The translations under genes were made by a program, and so were the position numbers. DNA of 64,000 nt from positions 372,001 through 436,000 of the forward strand of contig NZ_JAGSPI010000001.1 of assembly GCF_020381325.1 (NCBI RefSeq), given 5' to 3'. Positions within the stretch are counted from its first letter, which is position 1, and the number at the start of each line of letters is the position of its first letter. The notes beneath the pieces are model-generated. The model did not search any database. It had not been told where the DNA came from and saw nothing but the letters and a program-made list of their open reading frames with translations. This document shows positions 28,790-39,305 of this stretch, piece after piece. Source of the DNA: Providencia vermicola (GTDB taxonomy: Bacteria > Pseudomonadota > Gammaproteobacteria > Enterobacterales > Enterobacteriaceae).

Positions 28790-29536
28790 ATGTTAAGTGT
28801 TAAAGATTTACACGTGAGTGTAGAAGGTAATGAAATTTTAAAAGGGTTATCTCTGGAAGTGAAACCAGGGGAGGTTCACGCCATCATGGGCCCAAATGGT
28901 TCAGGTAAAAGTACATTATCGGCAACGCTTGCGGGTCGTGAAGAATATGAAATTGATAGCGGTTCAGTGACCTTCAAAGGTAAAGATCTCTTTGAATTAG
29001 ACCCTGAAGAACGAGCGGGCGAAGGTGTTTTCTTAGCATTCCAATACCCAGTTGAAATTCCTGGCGTAAGTAACCAATTTTTCTTACAAACAGCTGTTAA
29101 CGCAGTGCGCGAATATCGCCAGCAAGATGCATTAGACCGTTTTGATTTCCAAGATTTTATCGAAGATAAAATTAAATTATTGGAAATGCCAGAGGATTTA
29201 TTAGCGCGTTCAGTTAATGTCGGTTTCTCCGGCGGTGAAAAAAAGCGTAATGATATCCTGCAAATGGCCGCATTAGAACCACAACTGTGTATTCTTGATG
29301 AAACGGATTCGGGGCTGGATATTGATGCCTTGAAAATTGTCGCTAACGGTGTGAATTCACTGCGTTCTCCTGAACGTTCATTTATTATTGTGACACACTA
29401 TCAGCGCATTTTAGATTATGTAAAACCTGACTTTGTCCACGTTTTATATCAAGGGAAAATCATCAAATCAGGTGATTTCAGTTTGGCGAAAAAACTGGAG
29501 GAGCAGGGTTATGGCTGGCTTATTGACCAACAGTGA
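28790..29536 (+). CDS. sufC: SufC, ATPase of the SUF complex
   Basis: ABC-type ATPase, not a transporter, that drives conformational change of SufB-SufD. Walker A GPNGSGKST lies near residues 34-42, signature FSGGEKKR near 144-151, and Walker B LCILDETDSGLDIDA after it. The 248-aa length is standard. Its 3' end overlaps sufD by 26 bases. Confidence 0.96.
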   Translation: MLSVKDLHVSVEGNEILKGLSLEVKPGEVHAIMGPNGSGKSTLSATLAGREEYEIDSGSVTFKGKDLFELDPEERAGEGVFLAFQYPVEIPGVSNQFFLQTAVNAVREYRQQDALDRFDFQDFIEDKIKLLEMPEDLLARSVNVGFSGGEKKRNDILQMAALEPQLCILDETDSGLDIDALKIVANGVNSLRSPERSFIIVTHYQRILDYVKPDFVHVLYQGKIIKSGDFSLAKKLEEQGYGWLIDQQ

Positions 29537-30818
29537 AAGAGCACAAAAGCGTGCTGAAGTTGCTGCACTGAATGAGCAAGCTATGTCACGCTTTGCGAAG
29601 CTATTCGAACAACGCTTAGGCGAAAATTCACAGCACGCAAAAAACCATTGGGAGCAGGCTAAACAAGTCGGCTTACCTGCGTTTCGTCATGAAGACTGGC
29701 ACTACACACCACTAAATAGCGTGCTGAATACGCAATACCAGTTTAGTGATGCAGATGCCGTCGCGAGTGAATGTGAAAAATTAGCCTTACCGATTGATGC
29801 TTACCGTATTGTATTAATTGATGGGCGCTATAGCTCAGCGCTGAGTTCTATTGATGTCGGGCCTTTCCAAGTGTCTCTGCTCGATAATCAAGATTTACTC
29901 CCTGCACCGGTTAATAGCGAAATCTTTTTGCATTTAACGGAAAGCTTGGCAGTACAGCCGTTAGTGATTCACTTGGCTGCGAATAAAATAGCAGAAAAAC
30001 CCTTGTATTTACTGAATATTTCGAGTGGCAAAAATGATGAACAGGCGATGAATATCAGCCAGTATCGTTATCATTTAACACTCGATACCAATAGTAAAGC
30101 GCAGGTCATTGAACACTTTGTCAGTTTAAATGGTCAAGCGCACATGACGGGGAGTCGTTTAACTGCCGAAGTGGCTGACAATGCAGACTTTAGCCACTTC
30201 AAGCTAAATGTGGAAAATTCACAGGCGCAACATTTCGCTCATAACGATATTGTGGTTGGGCGTGATAGCCGCGTTAAAAGCACCAGTTTCTTGTTGGGTG
30301 CGGGTTTAACACGTAACCACACGAGTACTCGTCTTGATGGTGAAAATACAGAGCTTGAGCTTAATAGCTTATTGTTGCCAAAAGATAGTGAAATTGCAGA
30401 TACGCGGACGTATTTGGAGCATAACAACAGTTTCTGCAACAGCCGTCAATTGCATAAAGTGATTGCGATGGACAGCAGTAAAGCGGTGTTTAATGGGATG
30501 ATCAAGGTTGCCCCAAATGCGCTGAAAACTGATGGCCAAATGACGAACAATACCTTGTTGCTCGGTGATAAGGCTGAAATTGATACCAAGCCACAGCTTG
30601 AAATTTATGCAGACGACGTGAAATGTGGCCATGGTGCGACAGTCGGTCGAATCGATGATGAGCAATTATTTTATCTGCGCTCAAGAGGAATTGATGGTAA
30701 AGCAGCTAAGCATATGATTATCATCGCATTTGCTGCGGAATTGACTGAGTCTATTGAGTCAGAAGAGTTAAAGCACGCTGTGATGGCAAACATCCGCCAG
30801 CGCTTAGCGGAGGTTTAA
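29511..30818 (+). CDS. sufD: SufD, Fe-S scaffold subunit
   Basis: SufB paralogue needed for iron entry into the SufBC2D scaffold. The ATG at 29511 lies inside the end of sufC and is preceded by GGAGGAGCAGG; it gives 435 aa (E. coli 423) and a conserved N terminus ([14 protein letters not shown]). The C-terminal block with the conserved His is [21 protein letters not shown]. Four bases separate it from sufS. Confidence 0.95.
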   Translation: MAGLLTNSERAQKRAEVAALNEQAMSRFAKLFEQRLGENSQHAKNHWEQAKQVGLPAFRHEDWHYTPLNSVLNTQYQFSDADAVASECEKLALPIDAYRIVLIDGRYSSALSSIDVGPFQVSLLDNQDLLPAPVNSEIFLHLTESLAVQPLVIHLAANKIAEKPLYLLNISSGKNDEQAMNISQYRYHLTLDTNSKAQVIEHFVSLNGQAHMTGSRLTAEVADNADFSHFKLNVENSQAQHFAHNDIVVGRDSRVKSTSFLLGAGLTRNHTSTRLDGENTELELNSLLLPKDSEIADTRTYLEHNNSFCNSRQLHKVIAMDSSKAVFNGMIKVAPNALKTDGQMTNNTLLLGDKAEIDTKPQLEIYADDVKCGHGATVGRIDDEQLFYLRSRGIDGKAAKHMIIIAFAAELTESIESEELKHAVMANIRQRLAEV

Positions 30819-30822
30819 TCCC

Positions 30823-32061
30823 ATGTCATTTGATGTTGCGTTAGTCAGGCAGGATTTCCCTGCCTTATCACAATCAGTGAATAACCATCCACTCGTCTAT
30901 TTAGACAGTGCAGCGAGTGCGCAAAAACCGTTGCAAGTTATTGAGCGCGAGAGTGAATTTACGTTACATCAGTATGCCGCGGTTCACCGCGGCATTCACA
31001 CGCTCAGTGCCAATGCGACAACCATGATGGAAGAGGTGCGCCAAAAGGCCGCAGATTTCATCAATGCAGGTTCAAACGAAGAAATTATTTTTGTTAAAGG
31101 TACCACCGAAGGGATTAACCTCGTTGCCAATAGCTACGGGCGCAAACATCTCTTTGAAGGCGATAATATCGTCATCACCGAAATGGAGCACCATGCCAAT
31201 ATCGTTCCTTGGTTTCTATTAGCCGAAGAAATTGGTTTTGAAGTGCGTGTGATCCCTATTTCAGATGATGGAACTTTACAGCTAGATAAACTCAATGAAT
31301 TTATCGATGCACGAACACGGTTACTGAGCTTCACACATATTTCGAATGTGCTAGGCACGGTAAACCCAGTTAAAGAGATTATCCAGCAAGCACGTGATAT
31401 TGCCTCGCAAAAAAGCAGTGAACTGGCAATTTTAGTGGATGGTGCCCAAGGTGCGATGCATCAACAGGTTGATGTACAGGATCTGGACTGTGATTTTTAT
31501 GTGTTCTCGGGGCACAAATTATACGGGCCAACGGGTATTGGTATTTTGTTCGGGAAAAAGGCTATCTTAGATGTGATGCCACCATGGGAAGGCGGCGGGG
31601 CGATGATCCGCCAAGTTAGCCTAACTAAGGGGATTACCTTTGCAGATGCGCCTTGGCGTTTTGAAGCGGGCACGCCAAATGTGAGTGCAATTATTGGGTT
31701 GGGTGCCGCATTTGACTATTTAACTGCATTAAATTTACGCGATGTTTTTGCTTATGAAGCGCAAATTATGGCGTATGCATCGCAAAAACTCAAAGACATC
31801 CCGTCCATCAGGCTATACGGTAATGACCAACGTGAAGGCGTTTTGGCTTTTAACCTTGGTGAACACCATGCCTACGATGTGGGGTCTTTTTTGGATAGGT
31901 ATGGTATTGCTATTCGAACAGGGCACCACTGCGCTTTACCATTGATGGAACATTACCACATTCCTGCTATGTGCCGTGCTTCGGTGGGAATTTATACCAC
32001 TAAAGAAGATATTGATGCGTTATTCAATGCGTTACAGCGCATTAAAAAATTGTTAGGCTAA
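30823..32061 (+). CDS. sufS: SufS, cysteine desulfurase
   Basis: Class II PLP-dependent cysteine desulfurase that takes sulfur from cysteine and hands the persulfide to SufE. The 412-aa protein shows the PLP lysine motif [13 protein letters not shown] and the active-site Cys in [11 protein letters not shown] near residue 370. The N terminus ([12 protein letters not shown]) is typical of the SufS/CsdA group. Confidence 0.96.
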   Translation: MSFDVALVRQDFPALSQSVNNHPLVYLDSAASAQKPLQVIERESEFTLHQYAAVHRGIHTLSANATTMMEEVRQKAADFINAGSNEEIIFVKGTTEGINLVANSYGRKHLFEGDNIVITEMEHHANIVPWFLLAEEIGFEVRVIPISDDGTLQLDKLNEFIDARTRLLSFTHISNVLGTVNPVKEIIQQARDIASQKSSELAILVDGAQGAMHQQVDVQDLDCDFYVFSGHKLYGPTGIGILFGKKAILDVMPPWEGGGAMIRQVSLTKGITFADAPWRFEAGTPNVSAIIGLGAAFDYLTALNLRDVFAYEAQIMAYASQKLKDIPSIRLYGNDQREGVLAFNLGEHHAYDVGSFLDRYGIAIRTGHHCALPLMEHYHIPAMCRASVGIYTTKEDIDALFNALQRIKKLLG

Positions 32062-32097
32062 GCACAAAGAAATAAGTAAATGGTAAAGGAAGTGAGT

Positions 32098-32514
32098 ATG
32101 CCTGCATTACCCGATGAAAATAAATTATTACGTAATTTTGCGCGTTGCCAGGATTGGGAAGAACGTTATTTGTATATGATTGAGCTGGGTGGTCGTTTGC
32201 CTGAACTTAATGAAACACAAAAAAGCGAGAGCAATCTTATAGCGGGTTGTCAAAGCCAAGTGTGGATTGATATGCAGTTACAATCTGATGGCACAATTGC
32301 CTTTGCAGGGGATAGCGACGCTGCAATCGTTAAAGGGCTGGTGGCGATTGTCATTATTCTTTTTCAAGGTAAAACAGCACAGCAAATTTTAGCGTTAGAT
32401 GTAAAATCTTTTTTTGAGCAATTAGCGTTAGAACAACATTTAACCCCTTCGCGAACACAAGGGTTGAATGCGATGATCCGCACCATCTTAGCCCGTGCAA
32501 ATGAATTAGTTTAA
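32098..32514 (+). CDS. sufE: SufE, sulfur acceptor
   Basis: Activates SufS and carries the persulfide to SufB. The ATG at 32098 is preceded by AAAGGAAG and gives 138 aa, equal to E. coli SufE; the in-frame ATG at 32080 is less likely. The acceptor Cys lies in [12 protein letters not shown] near residue 51. Last gene of the suf operon, followed by a hairpin. Confidence 0.95.
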   Translation: MPALPDENKLLRNFARCQDWEERYLYMIELGGRLPELNETQKSESNLIAGCQSQVWIDMQLQSDGTIAFAGDSDAAIVKGLVAIVIILFQGKTAQQILALDVKSFFEQLALEQHLTPSRTQGLNAMIRTILARANELV

Positions 32515-32520
32515 TTTTAC

Positions 32521-32551
32521 CGAGGGAGCAACCCAGTTCCCTCGTCTATTT
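32521..32551 (+). terminator. Terminator of the suf operon
   Basis: CGAGGGA and TCCCTCG form a 7-bp GC-rich stem 6 bases after sufE, followed by TCTATTT. The T tract is imperfect. Confidence 0.6.
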
Positions 32552-32718
32552 CCCCCCTAACGTAGTGCTTTGTCAACGCTCTATCATCCAATAAAGATTT
32601 GTTCAATAATATTAGTTAACTAAAATATTCATTAAGTATTAAAGATATTAAGAATAGTTGCTATTATGAGCAATAATCATTGCATTATTGTAAGCACACT
32701 ATTTTCCTTGGAGTAGGT

Positions 32719-33783
32719 ATGAAAAGAGTTTTAACGGTGGCAAGTTTGTTTGTCATGAGCGCGTTGTTAGCGCCAGCTCAGGCAAAAGAGTACCCATTAC
32801 CTGACAGTAACACCCGACTCATCGGGGAAAATTACACGTATGTGGTGCCGAATGATGGCCGTCCTCTTGAGGCGATTGCCAGTGAGCATGAAATTGGCTT
32901 ATTGGGAATGCTTGAGGCAAACCCAGGAACTGACCCTTATCTGCCAGAAGCGGGTAAAGCGTTGATTATTCCTGCGCAAATGTTATTACCATCAACGCCA
33001 AGAACAGGTATCGTGATTAACTTGGCTGAGTTACGTTTATATTACTACCCTGCAAACAGCGACAATGTCGTTGTTTATCCAATTGGTATTGGCCAATTAG
33101 GTCGTGATACCCCAGAAATGGTCACGTCAGTCAGTCAATCGATTAAAGACCCAACATGGACACCGACAGCAAATATTCGTAAGAATTATGCAAAAGAAGG
33201 GATTACATTACCCGCGGTTGTGCCAGCAGGCCCTGAAAACCCAATGGGATTGTACGCTTTACGTTTGGCTCATGGTCGTGGTGAGTATCTAATTCATGGT
33301 ACCAATGCGGACTTCGGTATTGGAATGCGCGTAAGTTCTGGTTGTATCCGTTTACGTCCCAATGATATTGAAGCACTGTTTAAAACAGTTCCAAGAGGAA
33401 CTCGTGTCCAAGTTATTGACCAAGCAGTGAAATATTCTAAAGAAGCAGATGGCAGCTATTACATTGAGGTGCATCAACCATTATCCCGTTCGAGTCACGA
33501 TGATCCACAAACCATGCCAATTAAGCTCTCTGACGATTTCAAGCGTTTTCTTGAAAACGAAGGGATTGATAAGGCTTTAGTGCAAAAAGAGCTTGCTAGA
33601 CGTTCTGGAATGCCTGTACGTATAAATAATGATCAGGGTACTAATGAACCTGTGCATGAAAACCAATATGAAGGGCTAACTCCTATTGAGCCATTCACCA
33701 TTTCACAGCCTGGCCCGATTTACGATGGTAAAATTGGCGCATTATTACCCACTAAATACCGCTCCTCTTTAGCTGCGCAATAA
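32719..33783 (+). CDS. ldtE: LdtE, L,D-transpeptidase (YkuD family)
   Basis: Periplasmic L,D-transpeptidase; LdtE-type enzymes make 3-3 cross-links in peptidoglycan. The ATG at 32719 follows TTGGAGTAGG and begins a Sec signal peptide (MKRVLTVASLFVMSALLAPA). A LysM-like segment (about residues 37-85) precedes the YkuD domain. The active-site motif is HGTNADFGIGMRVSSGCIRL, with catalytic Cys at about 209. The 354-aa length exceeds E. coli LdtE (334) through a longer C-terminal tail. The position between sufE and lpp is the same as in E. coli, which favours LdtE over its paralogues. Confidence 0.88.
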   Translation: MKRVLTVASLFVMSALLAPAQAKEYPLPDSNTRLIGENYTYVVPNDGRPLEAIASEHEIGLLGMLEANPGTDPYLPEAGKALIIPAQMLLPSTPRTGIVINLAELRLYYYPANSDNVVVYPIGIGQLGRDTPEMVTSVSQSIKDPTWTPTANIRKNYAKEGITLPAVVPAGPENPMGLYALRLAHGRGEYLIHGTNADFGIGMRVSSGCIRLRPNDIEALFKTVPRGTRVQVIDQAVKYSKEADGSYYIEVHQPLSRSSHDDPQTMPIKLSDDFKRFLENEGIDKALVQKELARRSGMPVRINNDQGTNEPVHENQYEGLTPIEPFTISQPGPIYDGKIGALLPTKYRSSLAAQ

Positions 33784-33790
33784 TCGGCAC

Positions 33791-33820
33791 AAAAAATAAG
33801 GGCCTATTTTCATAGGCCCT
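33791..33820 (-). terminator. Terminator of lpp
   Basis: On the minus strand AGGGCCTAT-GAAA-ATAGGCCCT (9 bp) is followed by TATTTTTT. It lies in the gap shared with the end of ldtE. Confidence 0.88.
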
Positions 33821-33879
33821 CATAAATACTATCAGCTTTTAAAAAGCGTCGTTTTAACTAGATAACGACCAATTCGAAC

Positions 33880-34116
33880 TTATTTTTTGTAAGTGCGAAC
33901 TTGGTTGTCCAGACGTTGGTTAGCACGTGCTGCTTCTTCTTGAGCTGTCTGAACATCAGAGCGCAGTGACTGAACGTCGTTGCTCAGCTGATCAACTTTA
34001 CCATTCAGAGTTTGTACGTCTGAAGAGAGTTTTTGCACTTCAGTGCTGTTAGAACAACCCGCTAGTAATGCTGAAGCTAATACGATAGAGCCCAGTAGAA
34101 TTTTAGTACGAATCAT
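33880..34116 (-). CDS. lpp: Lpp, major outer-membrane (Braun) lipoprotein
   Basis: Abundant small lipoprotein that links the outer membrane to peptidoglycan. The 78-aa precursor has a signal peptide ending in the lipobox LLAGC, leaving a mature part of about 58 residues. This mature part is a heptad-repeat coiled coil ([20 protein letters not shown]). The C-terminal Lys that is joined to diaminopimelate is present (TYKK, where E. coli has KYRK). A ribosome site (AGAGGGTAAA) precedes the start. Confidence 0.97.
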   Translation of the reverse strand: MIRTKILLGSIVLASALLAGCSNSTEVQKLSSDVQTLNGKVDQLSNDVQSLRSDVQTAQEEAARANQRLDNQVRTYKK

Positions 34117-34473
34117 TATTTTACCCTCTAGATTGATTATCTTGAAAATATAAAGAGCAAGTCACCAAATAATAGAGCCAAGACGATTATCTTTAAGCTT
34201 GCTATATCCCTTTAAAACAACCTAATGAAAATTAGGGTATGGCACTTACTAAGTCTTATGCTAGTACTTAATTTAAAGATTTGCTAGAAATACTTTACAT
34301 TTAGTCGTAGGAAAAAGAAGAAAAATTTAAATTAAGATTAATGAAGGTTGTTATTTGAACAATCAATGAGCGTTTTGTGATATTACGCTTAAATAGAGAT
34401 AGGATATTTGCTAAAGAAACCTAAACGGACAAATAGTTAAGTCAAGGTAGCACTAAATGTTAACTCAAAATAG
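34117..34473. other. Upstream region of lpp, no gene seen
   Basis: This ~360-base AT-rich stretch holds the lpp promoter region and runs to the pykF terminator. I see no open reading frame of note. Confidence 0.6.
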
Positions 34474-34511
34474 AAAAGGCCGATAATTGAATTAACAACT
34501 ATCGGCCTTTT
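34474..34511 (-). terminator. Terminator of pykF (works in either direction)
   Basis: AAAAGGCCGATA and TATCGGCCTTTT form a 12-bp stem around a 14-base loop, 21 bases after the pykF stop. Confidence 0.85.
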
Positions 34512-34531
34512 AGTATTCTATAAAATATTAA

Positions 34532-35944
34532 TTATAGAACGTGAACAGAAGAGGTATTGGTTGTTCCGCTTTGAACTAATGCGCCGGACACCATCACAAC
34601 GGCATCCCCTTCAACCGCTAAACCGCTTTCTAATGCAGCACGTTTACCTTCACGGTAGAAATCATCCGTAGAAGTGAAACCACCAACAATCATTGGGATC
34701 ACACCTTTAACTAACAGTAATTGGCGTGCAGTTTCTTCATTCGTGGTTAAGGCAAGAATTGGTGCAGTCGGGAAGTATTTACGAACAGACTTCGCTGATT
34801 TACCACCGTAGGTCGCGACAACAATCAGTGGAACGTCTAGTTTTTCAGACATTTCAACCGCACCACGGCATACGGCTTCAGTAACACGTAAGCGCTGGCT
34901 TGGTTTTTGGTTGTCAATACGGGTTGGCATCACGCGGTCAGTACGTTCACAGATAGTTGCCATAATGGTTACAGCTTCTACCGGGTATTTACCTTTCGCA
35001 CTTTCACCTGACAACATAACCGCATCAGTACCGTCTAAAATGGCGTTTGCTACGTCACCAGCCTCAGCACGAGTAGGGCGTGGGTTTTTGATCATTGAAT
35101 CTAACATTTGTGTTGCTGTGATAACGACTTTGCGAGCCTTAACACATTTTTCAATCATCATTTTTTGCGCGAAGATAACTTCTTCAACTGGGATCTCAAC
35201 ACCTAAGTCACCACGAGCAACCATGATGCCGTCGGAGGCTTCTAAAATCTCATCAAAATTGTTTAAACCTTCTTGGTTTTCAATTTTAGAAATAATTTGG
35301 ATATTTTCGCCGCCGTGTTTTTTCAGGTGTGCACGAATTTCTTCAACATCAGAGCGTTTACGGATAAATGATGCAGCAACGAAATCAACGCCTTGTTCAC
35401 AACCGAACACAAGGTCTTCTTTATCTTTTTCTGCTAATGCAGGTAGACCAATTGAAACGCCTGGTAAGTTGACACCTTTTTTCTCACCAAGATCACCATT
35501 GTTTAATACTTCACAAACCACTTCAGTCGCGGTGACATTGGTGACTTTCATGCCAATAAGGCCATCATCGACTAAAACAGTGTTACCTACTTTTAGATCA
35601 GCTGTTAAGCCTGCATAGGTGACGGCAACTTTATCTTTATTACCAACGACAGATGTGTCTGTGGTAAAAGTAAAGGTTTGACCTGCAACGAGGGAAACAT
35701 CGTTGCCGCCTTCTAGTTTCATGGTACGGATTTCAGGGCCTTTAGTGTCTAGCAGAATAGCTGCTTGCTTACCAGTTTTTGCACAAACAGAGCGAAGATT
35801 TTTGATACGTTGACCGTGTTCTTCATAGTCACCGTGGGAGAAGTTCAGACGCATGACATTCATGCCTGCATCTAAGAGTTGGGTCAGTTTTTCTTCAGAT
35901 TCGGTTTTTGGGCCGATAGTACAAACAATTTTGGTTTTTTTCAT
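34532..35944 (-). CDS. pykF: PykF, pyruvate kinase I
   Basis: Converts phosphoenolpyruvate and ADP to pyruvate and ATP, the last step of glycolysis. At 470 aa it has the length of E. coli PykF, the fructose-1,6-bisphosphate-activated isozyme. Motifs include [12 protein letters not shown], the active-site segment [11 protein letters not shown] (catalytic Lys near 220) and the family signature [11 protein letters not shown]. The lpp-pykF order matches E. coli. A Cra-box candidate lies upstream at 36150-36161. Confidence 0.97.
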   Translation of the reverse strand: MKKTKIVCTIGPKTESEEKLTQLLDAGMNVMRLNFSHGDYEEHGQRIKNLRSVCAKTGKQAAILLDTKGPEIRTMKLEGGNDVSLVAGQTFTFTTDTSVVGNKDKVAVTYAGLTADLKVGNTVLVDDGLIGMKVTNVTATEVVCEVLNNGDLGEKKGVNLPGVSIGLPALAEKDKEDLVFGCEQGVDFVAASFIRKRSDVEEIRAHLKKHGGENIQIISKIENQEGLNNFDEILEASDGIMVARGDLGVEIPVEEVIFAQKMMIEKCVKARKVVITATQMLDSMIKNPRPTRAEAGDVANAILDGTDAVMLSGESAKGKYPVEAVTIMATICERTDRVMPTRIDNQKPSQRLRVTEAVCRGAVEMSEKLDVPLIVVATYGGKSAKSVRKYFPTAPILALTTNEETARQLLLVKGVIPMIVGGFTSTDDFYREGKRAALESGLAVEGDAVVMVSGALVQSGTTNTSSVHVL

Positions 35945-36069
35945 GGCAGTCTATCTAAGGTTATAAAGGAAATCGGTATTGCCGCCGATGCTTAGTGCGC
36001 ATGATAAACCTTGTTGCGCAACTCATTTATAAGAATAGGCGACAGTCTGGTGTTAAATTCAATATTATT

Positions 36070-36121
36070 ATGAAACTTGTCACAATTTGATTCTAATTAT
36101 AGTGTAGTCGACAAGTTTCAT
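36070..36121. repeat. Perfect 12-bp inverted repeat upstream of pykF
   Basis: ATGAAACTTGTC (36070-36081) and GACAAGTTTCAT (36110-36121) flank 28 bases. It lies in the 405-base region upstream of pykF and may be part of its leader or an operator. Two further palindromes, GTTGCGCAAC at 36013-36022 and 36275-36284, lie on either side. Confidence 0.5.
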
Positions 36122-36149
36122 TAAAGCTAACATACTGATTTATTGCTGG

Positions 36150-36161
36150 TGAAACCTTTCA
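36150..36161 (-). promoter_or_regulatory. Candidate Cra box upstream of pykF
   Basis: TGAAACCTTTCA matches TGAAWCGNTTCA at 11 of 12 positions and sits within a larger GCTGG...CCAGC palindrome. In E. coli Cra represses pykF and activates ppsA. The distance to the start codon is about 205 bases, so a promoter between them is implied. Confidence 0.5.
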
Positions 36162-36349
36162 GCCAGCGAGAGTATTATAGACAACAAAAAACTGTGAGAC
36201 AAATCAAATTTTACTAAATTGAATGAAGAGATAGCTAAGATCAATTATTCGGTTGATTTTGCGTGGGTTAAATTGTTGCGCAACAAAATAAGGCAAGTTT
36301 AACTGACAATCAAGGAAAATATTGGAATATAAATGAAGTAGTTAGGAAA

Positions 36350-36426
36350 TGGTGCGTCCGAGTAGACTCGAACTACCGACCCCCACCATGTCAAGGTGGT
36401 GCTCTAACCAACTGAGCTACGGACGC
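36350..36426 (-). tRNA. tRNA-Val (GAC), copy 3 of the transcript
   Basis: The 77-base cloverleaf has the encoded CCA end (TGG at 36350-36352 on the plus strand), acceptor GCGTCCG/CGGACGC and a TTCGAGT T-loop region. The anticodon loop TTGACAT gives anticodon GAC (36390-36392). It is identical to the two other copies. Confidence 0.97.
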
Positions 36427-36459
36427 ACTGAAAAATTAACGTATTGTGTTAACTTGAAA

Positions 36460-36536
36460 TGGTGCGTCCGAGTAGACTCGAACTACCGACCCCCACCATG
36501 TCAAGGTGGTGCTCTAACCAACTGAGCTACGGACGC
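36460..36536 (-). tRNA. tRNA-Val (GAC), copy 2
   Basis: Same 77-base sequence as the neighbours, with CCA encoded. The spacer to copy 3 is 33 bases. Copies and spacers are similar enough that the array looks like recent tandem duplication. Confidence 0.97.
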
Positions 36537-36566
36537 ACTGAAATTAACGTGTTGTGCTAACTAGAA

Positions 36567-36643
36567 TGGTGCGTCCGAGTAGACTCGAACTACCGACCCC
36601 CACCATGTCAAGGTGGTGCTCTAACCAACTGAGCTACGGACGC
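36567..36643 (-). tRNA. tRNA-Val (GAC), promoter-proximal copy
   Basis: First tRNA of the three-gene transcript, identical to the others. E. coli has two Val(GAC) genes at the equivalent place beside mdtK; this genome has three. Confidence 0.97.
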
Positions 36644-36674
36644 GCTTAAAACTTCTAGCTGACAACGGGGACGA

Positions 36675-36703
36675 ATATTAACGTTATGCTGTGAATCTGG
36701 CAA
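36675..36703 (-). promoter_or_regulatory. Promoter of the tRNA-Val operon
   Basis: On the minus strand TTGCCA (36698-36703), a 17-base spacer and TAATAT (36675-36680) are followed by a GC-rich discriminator (TCGTCCCCG). That combination is typical of stringently controlled stable RNA promoters. Confidence 0.8.
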
Positions 36704-36799
36704 GGGGAAAATGTAATTTTGCGACAGTTTGCTCGTATTTAAAACTATCTGGTGCGAAATACATCTTCCCACACAATTAATTGCTTAAAAAACTGGCGA

Positions 36800-38173
36800 T
36801 TAGCGTGTTGAACGTAACAGAACAACTTGCTCAGGTTGCTTATGGATCCACATAATTCGTGTTGCCATACCCACCGCTGCGGCGCTGAGTCCAATAATAA
36901 AGCCTATCCAGAAACCTTTGGGGCCCATTGCCGGTCCAACATAGTCGGTTAGTGCTAAAATATAGCCCGCTGGTAAACCTAATAACCAATATGCAGTGAA
37001 CGTAATAAAGAAGATTGAACGCGTATCTTTATAGCCACGTAAAATTCCTGCGCCAATAACTTGTACAGAATCGGATAACTGATAGATAGCGGCATAAAGC
37101 ATTAAACTAGTTGCTAAAACAACCACTTCAGGATTTTTGTTATACATCATTGCAATCGGTTCGCGGAAAACAGCGGTAAAAATTGCGGTAATTGTTGCAA
37201 CCATTAAACCAACGGCAAGACCAGTATAAGAAGAGACTTTCGCCGCCTCAGTAGATTGTTGGCCTAAGTTATAACCGACGCGAATGGTCGCGGCGATCCC
37301 CAAGGATAATGGGAACATAAACATGACTGAACTAAAGTTCAGAGCAACTTGGTGGCCTGCAACAGCAACAACCCCTAATGGTGCAACTAACAGTGCAACA
37401 ACGGCAAATAATGTAACTTCAAAGAATAGCGCTAAGCCAATTGGCGTACCTAACACAATAATTCGTTTTAAAATTAATGGATTTGGCGATGTAAAAGGTA
37501 CAGTTGGACGAATATCGCGCTGAGCTGAAGCGCGTTTCACGTACCATCTCATCATCATGCACATTGCCCAATACACTGATGCAGTCGCGACACCACAACC
37601 AACCCCACCGAGAGCAGGTGCACCAAAGTGGCCATAGATAAAGATATAGTTAATTGGGATATTGACCATTAAGCCTAGAAAACCAATCACCATCCCCGGT
37701 TTAGTTTTCGACAGGCCTTCGCATTGGCTACGGTAGACTTGGTAGAATAAATACCCAGGCGCACCCCACATGATGGCATGTAAGAAACGAACGGATTTGT
37801 CGGCAAGTTCTGGGTCAATATGTGGCATGTTGCTAATAATTAGCTGGCTATTATAAAGCAAGCACATGATACCGAGGGCTAAAAATAGCGCTAACCACAG
37901 ACCTTGTTGAATTTGATCGCCAATTAAGTTACGGCGGCCAGACCCGTTCATTTGAGCAACGATAGGGGTCAATGCCATTAGCAAACCTTGGCCAAAAAGA
38001 ATAGCTGGCAGCCAGATGGAAAATCCAACTGCAACTGCGGACATCTCGATTTCACTGACACTACCCGCCATAACCGTATCGACAAACCCCATGGCGGTTT
38101 GTGAAAACTGAGCTAAAACGATAGGGATCCCGAGAGCCAACAAGCTACGCGCTTCTGTAAAATATTTCTGCAC
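36800..38173 (-). CDS. mdtK: MdtK/NorM, MATE-family multidrug efflux pump
   Basis: Inner-membrane cation antiporter of the MATE family that exports fluoroquinolones, dyes and other cationic drugs. The 457-aa length equals E. coli MdtK, with twelve hydrophobic helices in two halves. The N terminus has [23 protein letters not shown], the usual MATE start. It is divergent from ribC and next to the tRNA-Val genes, as in E. coli. Confidence 0.94.
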   Translation of the reverse strand: MQKYFTEARSLLALGIPIVLAQFSQTAMGFVDTVMAGSVSEIEMSAVAVGFSIWLPAILFGQGLLMALTPIVAQMNGSGRRNLIGDQIQQGLWLALFLALGIMCLLYNSQLIISNMPHIDPELADKSVRFLHAIMWGAPGYLFYQVYRSQCEGLSKTKPGMVIGFLGLMVNIPINYIFIYGHFGAPALGGVGCGVATASVYWAMCMMMRWYVKRASAQRDIRPTVPFTSPNPLILKRIIVLGTPIGLALFFEVTLFAVVALLVAPLGVVAVAGHQVALNFSSVMFMFPLSLGIAATIRVGYNLGQQSTEAAKVSSYTGLAVGLMVATITAIFTAVFREPIAMMYNKNPEVVVLATSLMLYAAIYQLSDSVQVIGAGILRGYKDTRSIFFITFTAYWLLGLPAGYILALTDYVGPAMGPKGFWIGFIIGLSAAAVGMATRIMWIHKQPEQVVLLRSTR

Positions 38174-38450
38174 GCATACACCTTTATAATTAAAATAATG
38201 AAGAAAAAAAACGAGAAAAATAAATGATTTAGTGGTAAATCAACGTTTTATTAAAAAACCCTGTATTCTATCTCTTTTACCAATGCATTCCAATAAAGAT
38301 ATACTGCTGATTAATGAAAGAGCACTTTTGTCTCTCAGTACATTTGGTTACAGGTAGTTATTCAGTCTGTGGCCCATCACTCAAATAAGATAGATCTCAA
38401 AAAATTCTTAGGTAAACTGAACAAATTAATTCACGACACAGAGAGTCATT

Positions 38451-39116
38451 ATGTTTACAGGTATTGTTCAAGCGACCGCTCCAATTATTGAAATTACGGA
38501 AAGAGCGAATTTTCGCACTCATGTCATGAAATTCACCCCTGAATTACTGGTTGGTTTAGAAACGGGAGCCTCAGTAGCCCACAATGGTTGCTGTTTGACG
38601 GTTACTAAAATTGATGGTGAAAGGGTTAGCTTTGATTTAATTAAAGAAACGCTCCGTCTGACGAATTTGGGTGCGCTACAAGAGGGCGATGTTGTCAATA
38701 TTGAACGTGCAGCGAAATATGGAGATGAAATTGGTGGCCATGTGGTATCTGGACACATTATGACAACTGCAGAAATCAGTAAAATTTTCACTTCAGAAGA
38801 TAATCATCAAATATGGCTATCTATTCATGATAAAGCATTGATGAAATATATTTTACATAAAGGTTTTGTCGCCATTGATGGAATTAGCCTCACGGTTGGT
38901 GATGTTATCAATAACCGCTTTTGTGTACATTTGATTCCTGAAACGTTAGAAAGAACAACATTAGGGCAAAAGCGTTTAGGGGATAAGATTAATATTGAGA
39001 TAGATCCACAAACTCAAGCAATAGTGGATACTGTTGAGCGAGTGCTCAACCAAAAAGAACAAGAAAAGTTATTGCAACAAGGAAATGACGCTGCTGAAAA
39101 GGCTAAATCCGAATAA
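38451..39116 (+). CDS. ribC: Riboflavin synthase, alpha chain
   Basis: Dismutates two 6,7-dimethyl-8-ribityllumazine to riboflavin and 5-amino-6-ribitylaminouracil. The two tandem lumazine-binding repeats are clear: repeat 1 starts with MFTGIVQ and contains [10 protein letters not shown], and repeat 2 contains [12 protein letters not shown]. The 221-aa length includes a lysine/glutamate-rich tail of about 10 residues. Also called ribE in some genomes. No FMN riboswitch is seen upstream. Confidence 0.95.
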   Translation: MFTGIVQATAPIIEITERANFRTHVMKFTPELLVGLETGASVAHNGCCLTVTKIDGERVSFDLIKETLRLTNLGALQEGDVVNIERAAKYGDEIGGHVVSGHIMTTAEISKIFTSEDNHQIWLSIHDKALMKYILHKGFVAIDGISLTVGDVINNRFCVHLIPETLERTTLGQKRLGDKINIEIDPQTQAIVDTVERVLNQKEQEKLLQQGNDAAEKAKSE

Positions 39117-39140
39117 TTCATCAACAGCGGAAAAGTATGA

Positions 39141-39170
39141 GGCTATAGTAGATATAATTATACTATAGCC
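39141..39170 (+). terminator. Stem-loop after ribC
   Basis: GGCTATAGTA and TACTATAGCC form a 10-bp stem with a 10-base loop. Only TTAATAA follows, so the termination signal is weak. Confidence 0.5.
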
Positions 39171-39305
39171 TTAATAACATGAGAATTTTAGAGTTGTTAG
39201 GGGAGAGGTGTTTAATCAAGTGTAAAGTTGTTAGAAACATCGAATCATTAACATTACAGATTGCCAAAATAGCTAATTTGATTAAAACCTTGTTTTTTAA
39301 ATCGG

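Noticed and set aside
34911..35618. 235-codon open frame on the plus strand
   Set aside because: It lies wholly antisense to pykF; composition (Ser/Thr/Ile-rich) is that of a mirror frame, and it has no ribosome site.
38174..38450. Search for an FMN riboswitch upstream of ribC
   Set aside because: No RFN-element conserved blocks are present; the leader is short and AT-rich.
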